NCBI GenBank assembly: GCA_009193035.1
Contig: SWDT01000488.1
Span: 1-43,031 of the forward strand
DNA length: 43,031 nucleotides
Direction: 5' to 3'
Origin: Halicephalobus mephisto
Taxonomy: Eukaryota; Nematoda; Chromadorea; Rhabditida; Panagrolaimidae
Shown here: positions 1-10,420 of the stretch, piece by piece
Layout of the letters: the number at the start of each line of letters is the position of its first letter
How positions within the stretch are numbered: the first letter of the stretch is position 1
The notes under the pieces: model-generated
Database searches by the model: none
What the model saw: the letters and a program-made list of their open reading frames with translations, nothing else
Told to the model about the DNA's origin: nothing
Made by a program: the position numbers and the translations under genes

Positions 1-91
1 CAAATGGCCCGTATTGTCGTCGCAAAAGAGGTCAATCTTCGTTTCCCCGAATTCGAGATTCCCAACTTTTGTCAATTTTTAATTTTCAAAA
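1..91. other. Upstream edge of the F-box gene, possible cut-off coding sequence
   Basis: This short, GC-richer start of the window is open in two readings. One is a plus frame from the ATG at 4 that runs past 91 and stops near 151. The other is a minus frame reading LEFGETKIDLFCDDNTGHL that leaves the window at base 1. Either could be the end of a neighbouring gene, or this could simply be the F-box leader. Too little is present to decide. Confidence 0.25.
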
Positions 92-1244
92 ATGCTAGAA
101 CGTCTGAAATCTTTTAGAAAAAAGAAAAAAAATTTTTTTTCATTTTCGAAACTTCCGGATTTTTTAAAATTAAAAATCCTCCAGAATCTGGAGCCGATCG
201 ACATTTCGAATTTCGCTTCGTGCTCCAGAGATTCTGAAGAATTCGTGAACGAAAACAGAAAATATTTGCCTCTTTACGAATTCGCCATTTTGGACATCTG
301 TTACGACCCCGTCACGGACGCCGCTTGCCTCAGGGCGATCAACGGCAGCCGGTATTCTGTAAGTTTACAGTAAATCCAATCTTCAAAATTCTCTAACATC
401 TAGAAGACACTTCTGATGACTTTCTAGAATACGGTAGAAAATGATGAAATTTTTAAACATATAGAAGATTATGAAATCCAACATTTTTCAAGATTTATGA
501 AATCCAAAATTTAAAAAAATTTGTAAAATCCGAAATTTTTCAAGATTTATGAAATTCGAAATTTTAAAAGATATATGAAATCCAACATTTTTGAAGATTT
601 ATGAAATTCGAAATTTTAAAAGATTTGTAAAATCCCAAATTTTTAAAGATTTATGAAATTCGAAATTTTTGAAGGTTGTTTTTTTAAAAAATATATTTAA
701 AAAAAAGGATTAATTTTGATTTCAGCAATCCCTTGTGATCGACGCTAAAACGATCGGCAGATATATCCCTTGCCTGAGGGTGCAGTGCTCGGTCTCTCTG
801 GTCATCGGCAACTTCAGTCTGTCCTGTGTCGAAAACCAACTTTTTTCGGTCTTCAACCACTTGAACTTTCAAGAACTGGCTTCCGTGAATCTCAGTGTTC
901 CTGCTTTGAAGAGGGCCACCGAGTTCATGTTCGAATTGGACAACATCGTTCAGATTCTGATTCCTCGGTCTTGGACAACTTGTGAAAAATTCAAAATTGA
1001 CACTTTAGTCCTTTTTTTTCACGAACAACTTTATAAACAAAAAGCAAAAACGGATCTTCAATCAGCTCTCAGACGACTCTCGAACCGATTTTCCAAAACC
1101 ACGAACGAAAAAATGGCTTTTTTCTGCAGAAAAGGAAGGACTGATCTCAACGACAGACATTTCTGTGGAAGGTGCTCAGAAGCCAACATGACCACAGTCA
1201 CTTTTCCGACTTTTTCCCAATTGAAAACTTCTGAAAATTTTTAG
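92..1244 (+). CDS. F-box protein, two exons
   Basis: Exons are 92-358 and 726-1244, joined in phase 0 (donor TCT|GTAAGT, acceptor TTTCAG|CAATCC), giving 261 aa. Residues about 18-60 form an F-box: FSKLPDFLKLKILQNLEP followed by ISNFASCSRDSEEFVNENR, with the usual LP...LKILxxL pattern and small/Cys-Ser core. F-box proteins present substrates to SCF (CUL1) ubiquitin ligases, and nematodes have large, fast-evolving F-box families. The C-terminal 170 residues match no domain I recognise; they are Leu/Phe-rich and end with a C-x12-C-x2-C arrangement. The start ATG at 92 is the first one in frame. No splice acceptor precedes it, so an upstream exon is possible. An AATAAA at 1278 lies 34 bases after the stop, although that hexamer recurs in the AT repeats that follow. 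Confidence 0.85.
359..725 (+). repeat. Intron of the F-box gene with short tandem repeats
   Basis: From about 464 to 676 a unit of about 29 bases (AGATTTATGAAATTCGAAAT and variants) repeats seven or so times. No coding potential. Confidence 0.75.
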
Positions 1245-1929
1245 AATTTTCCATTATTGAAATTATCTGAAATTTTGAATAAAATTTAAAAATTATTAAA
1301 AAATTAGAAAATTATTTTTAAAATTTCTGAAATTTTGAATAAAATTTAAAAATTATTAAAAATTTTAAAGAACATTGAAATTAGTCAAAATCTGAAAAAT
1401 AAAGAAAATTTTTAAAGATTTTCGAAATTTTAAATAAAATTAAAAAATTATTAAAAAATTAGAAAATTATTTTAAAAATTTCTGAAATTTTGAATAAAAT
1501 TTAAAAAATATCGAAAATTTTAGAAATTTTCCAAAATATGAAAATTAAAAAAAAATTGTTAAAAATCTTCGAAATTTTCAAAATTGAACATATTTGAAAT
1601 TTTGAATAAAATTAAAAAATTATTAAAAATTTAGAAAATTATTTTTAAAATTTTTGAATTTTTCACTATTTTAAAAAAAAAAATAAAAATTATTTTAAAA
1701 ATTTTTGAATTTTTTATTGTTTTAAAAATAAAAAATTGTCGACTTGAAATTTCGAAAATTTAATTTTAATTTGATTTCAAAATTTTACGGATTTTAAAAA
1801 ATTTGTTCATTAACATGTTTTTAAAAAAATTATAAAACGACCCAATTTGGAAAACTAGATGATCGAATCTGAACCTATTAATCCGGATTTGTTGACTGGG
1901 ATTTGAGGAAGACTAGGTTTGAAGTGAAT
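1245..1929. repeat. AT-rich gap between convergent F-box and HtrL genes
   Basis: Built almost wholly of degenerate repeats of TTTCTGAAATTTTGAATAAA and runs of A and T. From about 1850 the sequence becomes complex; this is the 3' UTR of the minus-strand HtrL gene. A plus-strand reading at 1882-2031 is open but is the antisense of that gene's last exon. Confidence 0.6.
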
Positions 1930-4900
1930 TCATTGATTCTGAAGGAGTTTGAAAGCGTCGAACCAGCCACCGGTCAAGATGTGAAACAGATTATGGTAAT
2001 TCGCTACCGTAAGCAACAACGTCGTCTGAAATAGTTCAATTTTAATTTATTAATTTTAAAATTAAAAAAAATGATTAAATTTAAATTTTTTAATTTTGAA
2101 ATTAAAAAAATGATTAAATTTAAATTTTTCAATTTTAAAATTTAAAAAATAATTAAATTTTACTTTTTTTAATTTTAAAATTTAAAAAATGATTAAATTT
2201 TACTTTTTCAATTTTAAAATTAAAAAAATAATTAAATTTAAATTTTTCAATTTTGAAATTAAAAAAATGATTAAATTTTAATTTATTAATTTTCGAATTA
2301 TAAAAAGTAAAAAAAAATTATTAAATCTTTATTTTTTATTTTTGAAATTCTAAAAAAATTAAAAAATTAAAAAATAAATAAATTTTAATTTTTTAATTAT
2401 TAAATTTTCAAAAATTATTTTTTATTTTTAATTTTCAAAATTCTTTAATTTTAAAATTTTTGAAATATTTTTTTATTTTTAGAAAATTTTAAATTACCTG
2501 ATCGTCGTCTGTTTTCTTAGAATCAAGGAGATCCATGAAGACTTTGTGATAGAATCTGCGGAACCTGTCGATGGTGGGGACATCCCCGGCCAGGACCCCC
2601 CCGGATAAAACTGTCCACTGCTTTCTGTAGACGTGATCAATATTGTAACTGAAATGATTTACAGTATAATATTGGGTCTTCATGTGGGATGATAATAGAT
2701 GCAATAAAAAATAAAAATTTTTTTCCACAGTAAGCAAAAAAAAATTTTATTTAAAATAACACTAATTAATCTTAAAGTGTTAGATCGGGTATTATCGATT
2801 TGGGTGGAAGGTTGTATAACTTTGGTCCCGAAGGGAAATATCCTGAGGATCAAAGAAAAGTGTACAATTGTGGATTGGCGGGAATTTAAAATTGCGCAAT
2901 ATTTTTATAGAATTGTGATTTATCTCGTGCCCTTCACCTCCATAAAGTTATTTCCACATATTTTTGTCTACACGCGGATCTAGAGCCCCCAGCGACGATC
3001 CAACATAAAGTTAGTGCACTTTCGGATACGAATTCTAAAAAGCTCCAAATTGCTTCATTTTGTGTAGATCGTTTTAGAAAATTTTGATTTTGATCTATAT
3101 AGATCTTCCTCAAAAATTTAAAATTAACTGAATTTAGATCTTTCTAGAAAACTCCAATTTTGATTTTTATAGATCTTCAAAAAATTAAAATTAATTAAAT
3201 TTAAACTTTTTAGAAAATTCCAATTTTGATCCTTATAAATCTTTCTAGAAAAACGGATCTCGATTAATTTTAGATCTTCTTCAAAAAATTAAAATTAATT
3301 GAATTTAAACTTTTTAGAAAATTTCGATTTTACTGTTTTTTTAAAAAGTTCCAACCTGACTAAATTTATACTTTTCTAGAAAGATTCAATTCTAATTTTA
3401 CATAAATTTTTTTCAAAATGATTCGACTAGATTAGATTTAAATATTTTTAGAATAATCTCGATCTCATTGATTTTTGGAAAGTTAAATCAAATCTTGTCT
3501 AGAATAAATTTTTTCAGAAATCCGAATCCTATCTAAGATTATGTCGACATAGTCGGATATAACAAGATCCAAAAACAACGAGTTTCAACTGAAAAACAAG
3601 AATACAGTAGAACTTGGATATAAGATATCTCTTTAGGACCAGAGCAAGGCGTACGTTGTAAGAAAGAATATATCATAGAAGAGGTAAATTTGAAACCAGA
3701 CTAACCAAACACATTTACTCAAATCCTATGCTATAACAAGAGATATGTTATATCAGGGATATCTTATATCCAAGTTCTACTGTACTTCAAGTTTAGAAAT
3801 TTCGAAATACAGTAGAACTTGGATATAAGACACCCCCTTGGAACCGGTCAATGCGTATATTATAAGAAAGGATATATCATAGCTGGGGTAAATTCGAAGA
3901 CAGACCAACCAAACACATTTACTCAAATCCTATGCTATAACAAGAGATATGTTATATCAGGGATATCTTATATCCAAGTTCTACTGTACTTCAAGTTTAG
4001 AAATTTCGAAATACAGTAGAACTTGGATATAAGACACCCCCTTGGGACCGGGGCAAGGCGTATATTATAAAAAAAATATATCATAGCTGGGGTAAATTCG
4101 AAGACAGACCAACCAAAATTACTCACTCAAATCCTATGCTATAACGTGAAATAAATTATAACGAGGATATTTCATATTCAAGTTTTACTGTATACTTTTA
4201 AAAGAATTATTTTGAAATAAAATTATTATTTCAGGATTTTGTTTGTTGTTCCTTCTATTATATTTTTGTTGGATCATGAGAAGGAGGAATTTTTATATCA
4301 GTCAAACTGATGCGTAACTACAAACAAAAAAGCCTGACTTTTGAACAAGTAACAAATTCAAATCGTCACTATTAAGTTACAATTTCCATCACAAATATCA
4401 AAAATTCATAAAAATGTAACGATTGTGTCACATTTCGCAATTATTATAATGTTGAAAATTGCACTTTTTTATGAACTTAATGCAACTATAGATTGAATAA
4501 AATGTATCTGATATATCAGAACTGTTTTAATGTGTCGATATATCATATACAATCCACCCATATCAACTCACAAAAGAGTATAATTTTTGGACAAGTAACA
4601 AATTCAAATCGTCACTATTACTTGTAATTTCCATCACAAATATCAAATACTCATAAAAATGTAACGATTGTGTCACATTTCGCAATTATTAAAATGTTAA
4701 AAATTACGTTTTTTTGTGTGTACAGTATCCTGGAATGATCACTTACTTTTTGATCTTGTCTTGTTCTCCTGTGAGCTTTATTGCGGTGATTTTTCCTGCT
4801 GTAAGTTGGGGATTCCAGAGGATATGAGGAATCATGTTTTTCTGGCCATGGGAATAACCGGCATCAAGCCAAACGAAAAATTCACTTTCGAATTTGCTTA

Positions 4901-7703
4901 TTTGAGTAGCATTGTACATCAAATAAGATTTGGAATTAACGAGGATATTGTAATCCGGATTAGTTGCTTCCGGATGAGATTTCGTGGCTTTCTCCCAAGA
5001 ATCTTGCCAATTTTCTTGTTCGTTTTTCATGATTCCTTCGATTTCTTCTCTGTAACGGTAATAAGGAAGGTCCTGGAGGGAAATTTCGATTATCTGAAAA
5101 TTCACGTTTTAAAATAAAAATAATTTTTTAAAACTAGTCCCAAAATGAAGTTTTGGAATTTTCTAGAATCTTCTACAAGATTTTAGAGGACTTCAGAAAC
5201 TTCCATATGGACCTTCAAAGATTCTTGAATCTTCTAAGACTAAAAATTTCCATAACTTGATCCAAAATTAAAATTTTTTCATCTTGTCTGCAAAATATTA
5301 GAATCTCCTACAAGATTTTAGAGGACTTTAGAAACCTCCATATGGACCTTCAAAGATTCATGAATCTCCTACAAGATTTTAGAGGACTTCAGAAATTTCC
5401 ATATAGACTTTCAAAGAATCTTGAATCTCCTACAAGATCCTAGGGGACTTCAGAAACTTCCATATGGACCTTCAAAGAATCTTGAATCTTTTAAGATTTC
5501 GAAAATTTCCATAACTTGATCCAAAATTAAAATTTTTTCATCTTGTCTGCAAAATTCCAAAATTTTCTATAAAATCTCTAAAGATTTCGAAACTATTGAT
5601 TTCTAGAATCTTCCGTAATTTTCTAATTTAAAAAAAACAAACCTGTAATCTTGAAGGATCAATGGATTCTCCTTGAGATTGAAGGAATTCAACGACAGAT
5701 TTATCTCCGTAGATGATTATTCTATTTTGTAACTTTAGTAAATCCAGCAAATAAGACAAATAGAGATCAAATGGCCGGGTAAATCTGTGCCAATCTCCTC
5801 TGCCGATGTCGATCAAAGCCGTGACGATCACCGGAGCCAGATCTCTCTCTTCTCTGCCGACCGTCGGTTGAACTTCGTTCGAGACTTCTGGAGGTACTTC
5901 GACGTGATGATGTCTGTGATGACTGTGATGTCCGAAATTGACGTTTTTCATGGGTTCTAGAGCTCCCTGAACCGAGTGATGATGATGTTGCTGAACATGA
6001 TTTTTCCTGGATTCTTGAAGTCTTCTAGTTTCTTCCAGATGCTTCCTTCTGGATTCTTCTTCTTGCTGAACTCGTCTAGCTTCGTCCAGTTTCTGTTGAT
6101 GAAGTCTCCTGGCTTGTTCTTCATTTTTTCGATCTTGATCTTTATCGTGACCCCCATGAGTACTCCAAACTGGAATAACTTCTTCTAACTCATGTTTCGT
6201 AATCTGGAAAGGATCCACTTCATTTGTCTCCACATGATGATGTTTCGGAACTTCAGAAGAAGGAGCCACAATCCCCCTTTGTTCGTGTAACTGCCTCAAA
6301 TGGGCCCAAGGATCAACAACATCAGGATGATGCCACTGGTTGCTCTCCCGTCCTGGAGCAGACTGAGTACCTGCCGGATTCTGTCTTCTATCCTCTTCCT
6401 TCCATTGTTTCAATTTTCTTTCATGCTCCAAACGTCTTCTTTGCTCTTCTTCGTGAAGTCGTCTCCTTTCAGATTCTTCATGAAGTCGTCTTCTTTCAGA
6501 TTCTTCGTGAAATTTTCTTTGAGATTCTTCATGAAGTCTTCGTCTTTCCACATCATCAGGTGCATGAAGTCTTCTCCTTTCAGATTCTTCATGAAGTCGT
6601 CTCCTTTCAGTTTCCTCTTGAAGTTTTCTTTGAGATTCTTCATGAAGTCTTCGTCTTTCCACATCATCAGGTGCATGAAGTCGTCTCCTTTCAGATTCTT
6701 CGTGAAGTCTTTTCCTTTCCGCATCATCTGATATATGAATCTTTCTGCTTTCTGAATCACTTGATATATGAATTTTTCTATTTCTAGATTCTTCATGAAT
6801 CTTCCTTTCTGAATCATCTAATGTATGAATTTTTCTTCTTTCTGAATCATCTGATGTGTGAATTTTTCTGTTTCCAGATTCTTCGTGAATCCTTCTCCTT
6901 TCTTCTTCTTCTTTTCTTCTTTTTAATTCTGCTTGTTGTTGTTCGTAAATTTTTTGAGCTCTAAGTTCTTGATCTGCTGTTAATCTTAATTTTTCTCTTT
7001 CTTCCTGGAGAATTCTCAACCTTTCTTGTTCTTTTTCTTCTTCTTTTCTTCTTCTTTCCATTTCCTGTTGTCTTCGAAGTTCCTGTTCCTGATTCAGCTT
7101 CTGAAAATGAAGATGATGTTTGTTTGAAGGATTCTCAAAGACCGGTTTCTGCGTAGTGGTTACTGTAGAATGATGATGGATTTTTGTCGGGAAAGTTGGA
7201 GGTACTGTAGCTGGTGTGATGGTGGTTGAGGATTCCACGTGATGCTCTCCGGGTGGTTTCCTGTTGATGTAGTACTTTTTCTTCTTCCGTAGCCTGTGGC
7301 GATGTCTGGATTTTTCCAGGGATTTTTGTTCGTAATTCCCGACAGAACTCAACATCTGGAGTTCTGTTGACGTCGCGGGGTCTACTGTGGAAATTCCGGA
7401 TTCTTCTCTCAGGGACATTACTGTAGACGAAGAGTAGTATTCTGAATCGTTGTAAATTTCATTTTGGTCTTCATCCGGATCTTCGATTTCGGCGTAATTT
7501 TTGTCGGAAAATCCGAATTCTGATTTTTCTTCATGTTCAAATTCTAAAGAATCATTACCGTAACCGAAGAATCTGGGGCCGATCAGAAACCTCCAGATGG
7601 TCAACTGGACTGCGACGATGAGGATAATCAGCGGGATAAGGTACTTCGCTCGACAGATCTTCTCCCCCGTCCGTCCGTCACAGCATCTGGAGGAAGACGA
7701 CAT
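1930..7703 (-). CDS. HtrL/YibB-domain membrane protein with long charged repeat region
   Basis: Four exons on the minus strand, 7703-5643, 5093-4747, 2648-2498 and 2025-1930, join in frame to 884 aa. An N-terminal membrane anchor (residues 21-42, IPLIILIVAVQLTIW core) gives type II topology, probably Golgi or surface. A long Glu/Arg/His/Gln-rich, coiled-coil-like region with HEESERRRLH repeats follows (about 267-430), then His-rich stretches. Residues 623-884 are an HtrL/YibB domain. It opens VTALIDIGRGDW and has WLDAGY at 762-767, SGGVLAG at 818-824 and DDDQTTLLL at 850-858, each matching signature positions of E. coli YibB (WIDFGY, MGGVIVA, DDDQTLLLL). YibB is encoded in the LPS-core gene region; its activity is unproven, and a glycosyltransferase-like role is inference. 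The ATG at 7703 was chosen because it follows a TTTTTTAG acceptor at 7757-7758, a likely trans-splice site, 53 bases upstream. Confidence 0.93.
2026..2497 (-). repeat. Last intron of the HtrL gene, AT tandem repeats
   Basis: A unit of about 60 bases (ATGATTAAATTTAAATTTTT and variants) repeats about seven times between 2040 and 2310, then degenerates. The flanking donor CAG|GTAATT and acceptor ATTTCAG|ACG are clean. Confidence 0.75.
2649..3600. other. HtrL intron 2, first half
   Basis: 2750-3010 is a GC-richer segment of unknown origin (it includes CTACACGCGGATCTAGAG) with no continuous frame; a decayed transposon is possible. From 3050 to 3500 a degenerate repeat built on TTAGATCTTTCTAGAAAA with a period near 65-70 bases runs five or six times. 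Confidence 0.5.
3605..3782. mobile_element. Tigger/pogo-like TIR element (MITE), copy 1
   Basis: 178 bp with perfect terminal inverted repeats of at least 24 bp: it starts CAGTAGAACTTGGATATAAG and ends with the exact reverse complement. TA flanks both sides (3603-3604, 3783-3784), as expected of a TA target duplication. There is no transposase, so it is non-autonomous. The CAGTAGAAC terminus and TA target fit the pogo/Tigger branch of the Tc1/mariner superfamily; that assignment is from memory of terminus types. Confidence 0.85.
3810..3986. mobile_element. Tigger/pogo-like TIR element, copy 2
   Basis: Near-identical to copy 1, with TA at 3808-3809 and 3987-3988. It is separated from copies 1 and 3 by the same 27-base spacer (3783-3809 and 3987-4013 are identical), so copy and spacer were duplicated in tandem rather than inserted independently. 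Confidence 0.85.
4014..4190. mobile_element. Tigger/pogo-like TIR element, copy 3, diverged right end
   Basis: The left half matches copy 2 closely. The right TIR has decayed (AAGTTTTACTG in place of AAGTTCTACTG, and neighbouring changes). TA lies at 4191-4192. Confidence 0.8.
4338..4712. mobile_element. Two copies of a second MITE-like repeat
   Basis: Segments at about 4338-4475 and 4578-4712 share a body containing AAATCGTCACTATTA and ATGTAACGATTGTGTCACAT, which are imperfect inverted complements of each other. The second copy ends in TTTTTTTGTGTGTACA, the complement of the TGTGTACACACAAAAAAA that opens a related copy at 15006. Relatives at 15040-15145 and 15270-15385 show a dispersed family. 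Confidence 0.6.
5094..5642. repeat. HtrL intron 1, 61-bp tandem repeat
   Basis: Units carrying TTTTAGAGGACTTCAGAAAC and CCATATGGACCTTCAAAG start near 5184, 5319, 5380 and 5441, the last three exactly 61 bases apart. A second block, CCAAAATTAAAATTTTTTCA, occurs at about 5260 and 5520, so a higher-order repeat of about 260 bp is present. Confidence 0.75.
6410..6905 (-). repeat. Coding repeat array inside the HtrL gene
   Basis: Encodes roughly residues 267-430: alternating HEESERRRLH, APDDVERRRLH and SDDSERRKIH type modules of 10-12 residues. A larger direct duplication is visible: the segment starting at 6521 recurs at 6632, an offset of 111 bases (37 codons), keeping frame. The antisense strand is also open across this segment, which is a by-product of the codon pattern. 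Confidence 0.85.
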
Positions 7704-8500
7704 TTCTGGATTCCGACGGTCTTCAGAGCATAATCGACGAACTCTCAGTTCCACCACTAAAAAATTTAACTTTAATCGTAGTACTGTAAAAATAAAAAAT
7801 ATCACGAAATTTCGAATTTTTGTAAAGAATCCCAAAATTACAGTAATACTAAAATAAGAAATAATCTCGACACGAAATTTTATACACACTTGCGAAATTA
7901 CAGTAATACTAAAATAAAAAATATTACGAAATAGAAATTTTAGGCTTTTTATAGAATTTTAGAAATACGGTAATATTAAAGTAAAAAATTTCACAAAATT
8001 GTTTCAACACGAATTTTTGAATTTTTAGCAGATTCTAAAATTACAGTAATACTAAAATTTAAAAAATATTACGAAAATATTTTGAAATAGAACTTTTAAA
8101 CCTTTGTAGAAGTCTAGAAATACGGTAATATTAAAATAAAAAATTTCACAAAATTTTTTCGACACAGATTTCTAAAATCTCTGAATTTTTAGTTCCAAAT
8201 TTTCACAAAGTTCTGAAAATTCCTAAAATCATTTGCGAAATTTCGGAACATTTTTGGAAATTCTAAAATTTTGAAAAATTCTAAAAATTTCGGAACTTTT
8301 TTGAAAATTTTAAAATTTTTCAAAAAATTCTAAAATTTTGAAAAATTCTAGAAATTTCGGAACTTTTTTGGAAATTTTAAAATTTTTTGAAAATTCTAAA
8401 ATTTTGAAAAATTCCAGAAATTTTGAAAAAATTTAGAAATTTCGGAACAGTTTATTAAAGTTTCGAAGCATTTAGTAAATTTCAGAAACTCCAAAAAAGT
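7704..8500. repeat. HtrL upstream region, degenerate repeats
   Basis: 7770-8170 holds three or four copies of a unit of about 110 bases with TTACAGTAATACTAAAAT and CACGAAATT. 8210-8470 is a shorter-period repeat of AATTCTAGAAATTTCGGAAC. The acceptor at 7757-7758 (TAAATTTTTTAG on the minus strand) is the likely 5' processing site of the HtrL mRNA. Confidence 0.6.
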
Positions 8501-8504
8501 AATT

Positions 8505-8660
8505 AACGCAAATTAGTCAGATTTTCTCTTGTGAGTTTTGGATTTCGGGAAAACAAGCCGGAATATGGAAACAAACAAAAACAAATTTTCCAAAGCCTCA
8601 GGCGGCTGTTTTTCCTTGATTCGAGCCACATAACTCGGATCGCAGTCGAAACCGAAGGTA
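8505..8660. other. GC-richer island with a donor-like end
   Basis: An abrupt island in AT-rich DNA. On the plus strand it has a 22-codon ORF from ATG at 8567, and it ends in CCGAAG|GTAACG, a good donor. The minus strand is open in two frames. It may be a non-coding first exon or promoter element; I do not recognise it. Confidence 0.25.
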
Positions 8661-9690
8661 ACGTTTCTTTGATTAATTTAAGCCTTTAAAACTGGTTCAA
8701 TTTGAAAATCAATTTAGTGCAAATTCTGTAATTTCAATTAAGTGAATTTTTTTATAAAAAAAAAAGAAAAAAATTAGAAAAAAAGTTAAAAATTAAAAAA
8801 GTTAAAAAAAAATTTAATATTTAAAAAATTAGAAAAAGTTAAAAATAAAAATTAGAAAAACTTAAAAATTTAAAAATTAGAAAAAGTTAAAAATAAAAAT
8901 TAGAAAAATTTTTAAATTTAAAAAAAATTAAATTTTTAAATCAATCTGGAATCTTATCAAAATACCGTAATCTAAGAAGACCCTCAAAAATAAGCCGTTT
9001 CATTTATCGCTATTATTAAAATTTAAAAATAGATTTTTTGCGAAATTTTCTCAACACGAATTTCTAAAATTTTTTTAAAACTACAGTAATTTGGAATTTT
9101 TTATTTTCGATGATTATTTCATAATTTATTAAAAATCATAAAAACTGTATAAACTTTTTCTCCAAAATTTTCTCGACAAGAATTTCTAAATTTTTTAAAA
9201 ACTACAGTAATTTGGAATTTTGTGAAAATTAATTCGTAATTTTATATAATTTTGCAATTATTTAAAAAAAATTTATTTAAAAATAATTTTTATTTTTTTA
9301 AATTTAATTTAAAAATAATTTTTATTTTTAATTTTCTTTAAAAATAATTTTTATTTTTTTAAAATTTATTTAAAAATTATTTTTATTTTTAATTTTCTTT
9401 AAAAATTATTTTTATTTTTTTAAAATTTATTTAAAAATAATTTTTATTTTTTTAAAATTTATTTAAAAATAATTTTTATTTTTTTAAAATTTATTTAAAA
9501 ATAATTTTTATTTTTTAAAATTTTTATTTTTTTTAAATTTGACTAAAGTTTTAAAAAATTTCCTCGTCTGTGTCCCAAAAATGAATTTAAAAAATTTGAA
9601 AAAATCACAAAAATTAAAAATTTTTCTTCCTGTGGGAGAAAAAAGGAATTTTAAAAAACAAAGGATGTTATAAATTTAAATCTTTCAACA
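8661..9690. repeat. AT-rich repeat stretch
   Basis: 8755-8940 is an A-rich simple repeat of AAAATTAGAAAAAGTTAAAA. 9050-9240 has two copies of an ACTACAGTAATTTGGAATTT unit. 9240-9535 is a 32-base unit (AATTTATTTAAAAATAATTT) about nine times over. Nothing coding is visible. Confidence 0.65.
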
Positions 9691-9830
9691 GATGGATGAA
9701 TAAGTCATGCGTAACAATAAATCAAAAGTTAGCAGCTGGAGATAAAACAATGACCACTCTAGTGGAACTGGCTTTTCTGCAAGTCCTCCAGAAGCCAAAA
9801 TTAAAGAAATAGTAATCAATCTCAAGGATA
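9691..9830. other. GC-richer island with acceptor-like start
   Basis: Begins after CTTTCAACAG. One plus frame, entered at the second base, reads 39 codons to a TAG, including TMTTLVELAFLQVLQKPK. No partner exon with matching phase was found upstream (the 8505-8660 island fails on phase). Probably not a gene, but possibly a relic last exon. Confidence 0.2.
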
Positions 9831-10420
9831 AAAAAAATCAAAAATTATTCGTCACATGATCGAAAAATTTTTGAATATTTTCGAAATTCCGGTCCTGACA
9901 CGAATAATACTCAATTTTTCGGATAAAAACGGTTACTGTAAATTACGAAATTAGCGGATGAAAAAAATCAAAAATTATTCGTTACATGATCGAGAAATTT
10001 TTGAATATTTTCGAAATTCCGGTCCTGACACGAATGATATTCAATTTTTCAGATAAAAGTGGTTACTGTAGATTAAGAAATTAGTAGATAAAAAAAATCA
10101 AATTTATTCATCACATGATCGAAAAATTTTTGAATATTTTCAAAATGTCGGTCCTGACACGAATAATATTCAATTTTTCTGATAAAAATGATTACTGTAA
10201 ATTACGAAATTAATGAATAAAAAAAATCAAAAATTATTCGTCACGTAATGGATAATTTTCATTATTTTTAAATTTTTAAGATATTTTCACTTCCGGTCCT
10301 AACACGAACAATCTCTAAATTACCCTTCTACAGTAAACTTAATTACTGTAAATTTAAAAACTCAAAAAATTTAAAAAATAAAAAAATAAAAAAAAAATAA
10401 AAAAAATTTAAAAAAAATCA
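9831..10420. repeat. Tandem array, about 130-bp unit
   Basis: Core CCGGTCCTGACACGAAT occurs at about 9889, 10019, 10149 and 10293 (the last with a TAACACGAAC variant), each followed by TTACTGTAAATTACGAAATTA. Confidence 0.8.

Noticed and set aside
1982..1989. CTGTTTCA (minus), the Ruby motif of type 1 piRNA genes
   Set aside because: Only one instance, and it lies within the coding sequence of the HtrL last exon; no cluster elsewhere.
1882..2031. Plus-strand frame ending VIRYRKQQRRLK
   Set aside because: It is the reverse complement of the HtrL last exon, whose acceptor, phase and YibB-like DDDQ-TTLLL continuation are clear.
6224..6787. Long plus-strand frames opposite the HtrL repeat region
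   Set aside because: They are antisense to a strongly supported coding repeat; their Phe/His/Glu-rich pattern is the mirror of HEESERRRLH codons and they lack splice or domain evidence.
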